DNA from: Branchinecta lynchi | Taxonomy: Eukaryota; Arthropoda; Branchiopoda; Anostraca; Branchinectidae | Reading direction: 5' to 3' | Assembly (NCBI GenBank): GCA_023053575.1 | Contig: JAKZAP010000011.1 | Coordinates: forward strand, 1,674,001 to 1,738,000 | DNA length: 64,000 nt | Part shown: positions 62,284 through 64,000 of the stretch, in pieces | Numbering within the stretch: the stretch's first letter is position 1 | How the letters are laid out: each line of letters starts with the position of its first letter | Made by a program: the position numbers and the translations under genes | The notes under the pieces: generated by a model | What the model was told of the DNA's origin: nothing | The model's database searches: none | What the model saw: the letters and a program-made list of their open reading frames with translations, nothing else

Positions 62284-62440
62284 TTATGAAATGTTGTTTT
62301 CTTGGAGAATAGTGATGATCTGATGGTACAGTTCCCTCTCTTGTCTGAGAGGAATTTCGAGGTCCACGATGGTTGCGATATCTTCCGATAGGTTAAAGCA
62401 CGTATGGTCACCTGACACGTTGTCCATCCATTCACTTTGA
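62284..62440 (-). CDS. Possible terminal exon of an unidentified gene
   Basis: After TTTATTTACCCAG the frame reads 52 codons to TAA at 62286-62284: QSEWMDNVSGDHTCFNLSED..., ending ELYHQIITILQENNIS. The composition is protein-like and there is a clear polypyrimidine-AG. The phase (needs two bases from the previous exon) does not fit a direct join to the exon at 63621, so an intermediate exon would be required. Product not recognised. Confidence 0.35.
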
Positions 62441-62899
62441 CTGGGTAAATAAAATAACATACCGAAGAAAAAAAATTAAATACGTTCTTCGGTATAGTAG
62501 TTACGGTTTTCACTGCGTAGAGTGAAGCGTGGCGTAGCAAACACTGCCTCCCGTCATCGCTCTTTGGGCTCTTTGGCAAAGTATTCTTCAAGAGCCTAAT
62601 TTGAAAACACACAGCCATGGGACTTTGAAATGGTCCCAACTTCTAATACAATTTCGAAAAGCTCCTGTTAACAGCGAGAAATGTAATACCAAGTGATCGC
62701 ATCCGCAAATATTTTTATCAGAGATTTTAGGTGAGAAATTTTTTATGGGTTTGAGTAAGAAAGAGGGTCCAATTTTTATGAAATATCTTTTGACCAATTC
62801 ATTGGAAGGCAATGACTGTTTTTTTTTCAGAAGCAGTCTTTTCTTGGCTACATAACAGTGATCAGTGGTTTACCTATATTGACTCTAGTAATACAAAAA

Positions 62900-63370
62900 T
62901 GAATCTTTCTGGAAAGTTGCCCGCCTGGGTACTCTGGGACACGTTTTCCTGAGTACCCTGGGACACCTTTTGTACATTATGTCCCAGAGTACCTTAAAGG
63001 GAATTATGCAAACTCCCTGAAACGGAAGCTCCCTACTTGGAAATTCATATTACCAGAGCCATAGGATGAAGTCTTTGTGACAACAGAAGAAATCACCTGG
63101 GTCTACCAAGACCAGAACTTAGTGGGGCCGCAGAACTTCATGTGAAAGCCCTGACTTTCGATGTCGACCTTTTGCAGTACCTTGTTAGATAAATAGTGCC
63201 ACAGGCTTTTGTCTTATGTTTTTATTCTTTTGTAAAGTTGACAACCGGTTTGTGTAAAATGAAAGTTAGTCAAAAAGGGCACTGTGTCCCAAGTACCCTT
63301 AACCATGTCCCAGAGTACCAGGGTGTCAGGGTACTCTGGGACAGAAGAGGGGGGTTAGGAAAATTGGCAG
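62900..63370 (+). repeat. Interspersed GTACTCTGGGACA repeats
   Basis: GGGTACTCTGGGACA and related GTACCCTGGGACA / GTCCCAGAGTACC blocks occur at 62927-62945, 62952-62970, 62985-62997, 63308-63322 and 63329-63345, in both orientations. They may be ends of a small inverted element. Confidence 0.5.
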
Positions 63371-63620
63371 TACCAAAAAGACTAATCAGGTATATAATTT
63401 GCAAAAATTCTGGAAGAAAGCACAATCAATTCCACTTAATTCAGCACCAAGTAATTTGGCCAAAGGGTTCCGCGGATATCCGACATGCACTTGAACATTT
63501 CCCAGGGTACCCACATCTCCCCTATATTTGAAAACCCCTCTAAATTTGTCTTTAACTAGGCTTTGATTATGGCATATAACACAGTCAAATAGCGCGAAAC
63601 CTCTGCTAATCAACATCTAC

Positions 63621-63758
63621 CTGATTAAACAATGTTTCTGGCACAAAACTAAACTTGAGAGTTTGTTTTTCTTCTTTGAATCTCAGAACTTCTTCTTTTC
63701 CATTTATTGGTGTGAATGATCTTGCAGCGAGGCAAAGGAGTTCAGAAAGAGCCTCCTG
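63621..63758 (-). CDS. Probable internal exon of an unidentified gene
   Basis: 138 nt, exactly 46 codons, phase 0 at both ends: acceptor AAATCAG|CAG (a NAGNAG site, so one Gln may be optional), QEALSELLCLAARSFTPING, then a charged segment and FSFVPETLFNQ, donor CAG|GTAGAT. Coding-like composition with consistent splice signals, though the polypyrimidine tract is weak. I do not recognise the protein; neighbouring exons upstream lie outside the window or are unrecognised. Confidence 0.5.
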
Positions 63759-64000
63759 CTGATTTGAATTTTGCAATATGTCAGTGGAAAAATTTAAAGA
63801 AAAAATCTTGAATTATTTTTATTTGCGTTGCTAGTCTCTTCATCCTTCTGGTTGGGATCTGCAAAAATGCAACTGTCGCCATTCAGGTAGAAATTCATTC
63901 GCTGTTCAGTGAACTTGTTTTGCATCTCTCGCTTGCTTCAGGTATAAACCGTTTTTCAGTGAGAGATGGGTGAGAGCAAATTGGTTTATAATCCTCTACT

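Noticed and set aside
1..64000. Bacterial or organellar origin
   Set aside because: Spliced animal genes, a U12-type intron, non-LTR retrotransposons and miniature transposons throughout exclude it.

Overview
The window looks like nuclear DNA of an invertebrate animal with a large, repeat-rich genome. It has spliced genes with introns of 1.7 to 13.9 kb, GT-AG splice sites plus one minor-spliceosome (U12-type) intron, non-LTR retrotransposons, and dense nests of hAT-, mariner-, Mutator- and piggyBac-like miniature elements. I see no bacterial operons, rRNA or CRISPR. I cannot name the phylum from sequence alone. Most long open frames here are incidental; the real host exons are short and were found by protein recognition plus splice-phase bookkeeping.

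Host genes. (1) The 5' part of a ZSWIM4/5/6-like gene on the minus strand: exon 1 at 15360-15648 and exon 2 at 1407-1500, joined in phase across a 13.9 kb intron; the gene runs off the left edge. (2) A complete POLR2E (RPB5) gene on the minus strand: seven exons from 49913 down to 27985 that join in frame to exactly 210 codons. Its fifth intron has a U12-type donor and a U12-like branch site. (3) A plus-strand exon of a secreted Pro/Tyr-rich repeat protein (27053-27646), convergent with the POLR2E 3' end. (4) Two probable exons of an unidentified minus-strand gene near the right edge (63621-63758 and, less surely, 62284-62440).

Mobile DNA by region. 0-9 kb: fold-back and miniature elements plus 3' ends of several non-LTR families. 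9.85-17.5 kb: degenerate tandem arrays and a nest of hAT/mariner miniature elements with intact 8-bp or TA target duplications. 18.8-21.7 kb: two copies of a hAT-like family with a terminal CAGGGGCGTCACTA and a G-tract, carrying internal minisatellites. 28-50 kb: POLR2E introns loaded with a CR1-like reverse transcriptase fragment, G-tract hAT elements, minisatellites, a tRNA-Arg-like sequence and a broken copy of an I-like retrotransposon that itself carries a TTAA-flanked element. 46-51.6 kb: two copies of a long palindromic (fold-back) element; one sits 27 bp upstream of the POLR2E start codon with a 9-bp target duplication, the other carries a hAT element in its centre. 53.8-59.7 kb: one complete, apparently intact I-like non-LTR retrotransposon (ORF1, ORF2 with endonuclease, reverse transcriptase, RNase H and CCHC motif) flanked by a perfect 9-bp target duplication.

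How it fits together. POLR2E is the only gene I can read end to end; its exons are intact while its introns and 5' flank have absorbed many insertions. The intact I-like element and the perfect target duplications of several hAT elements imply recent activity.
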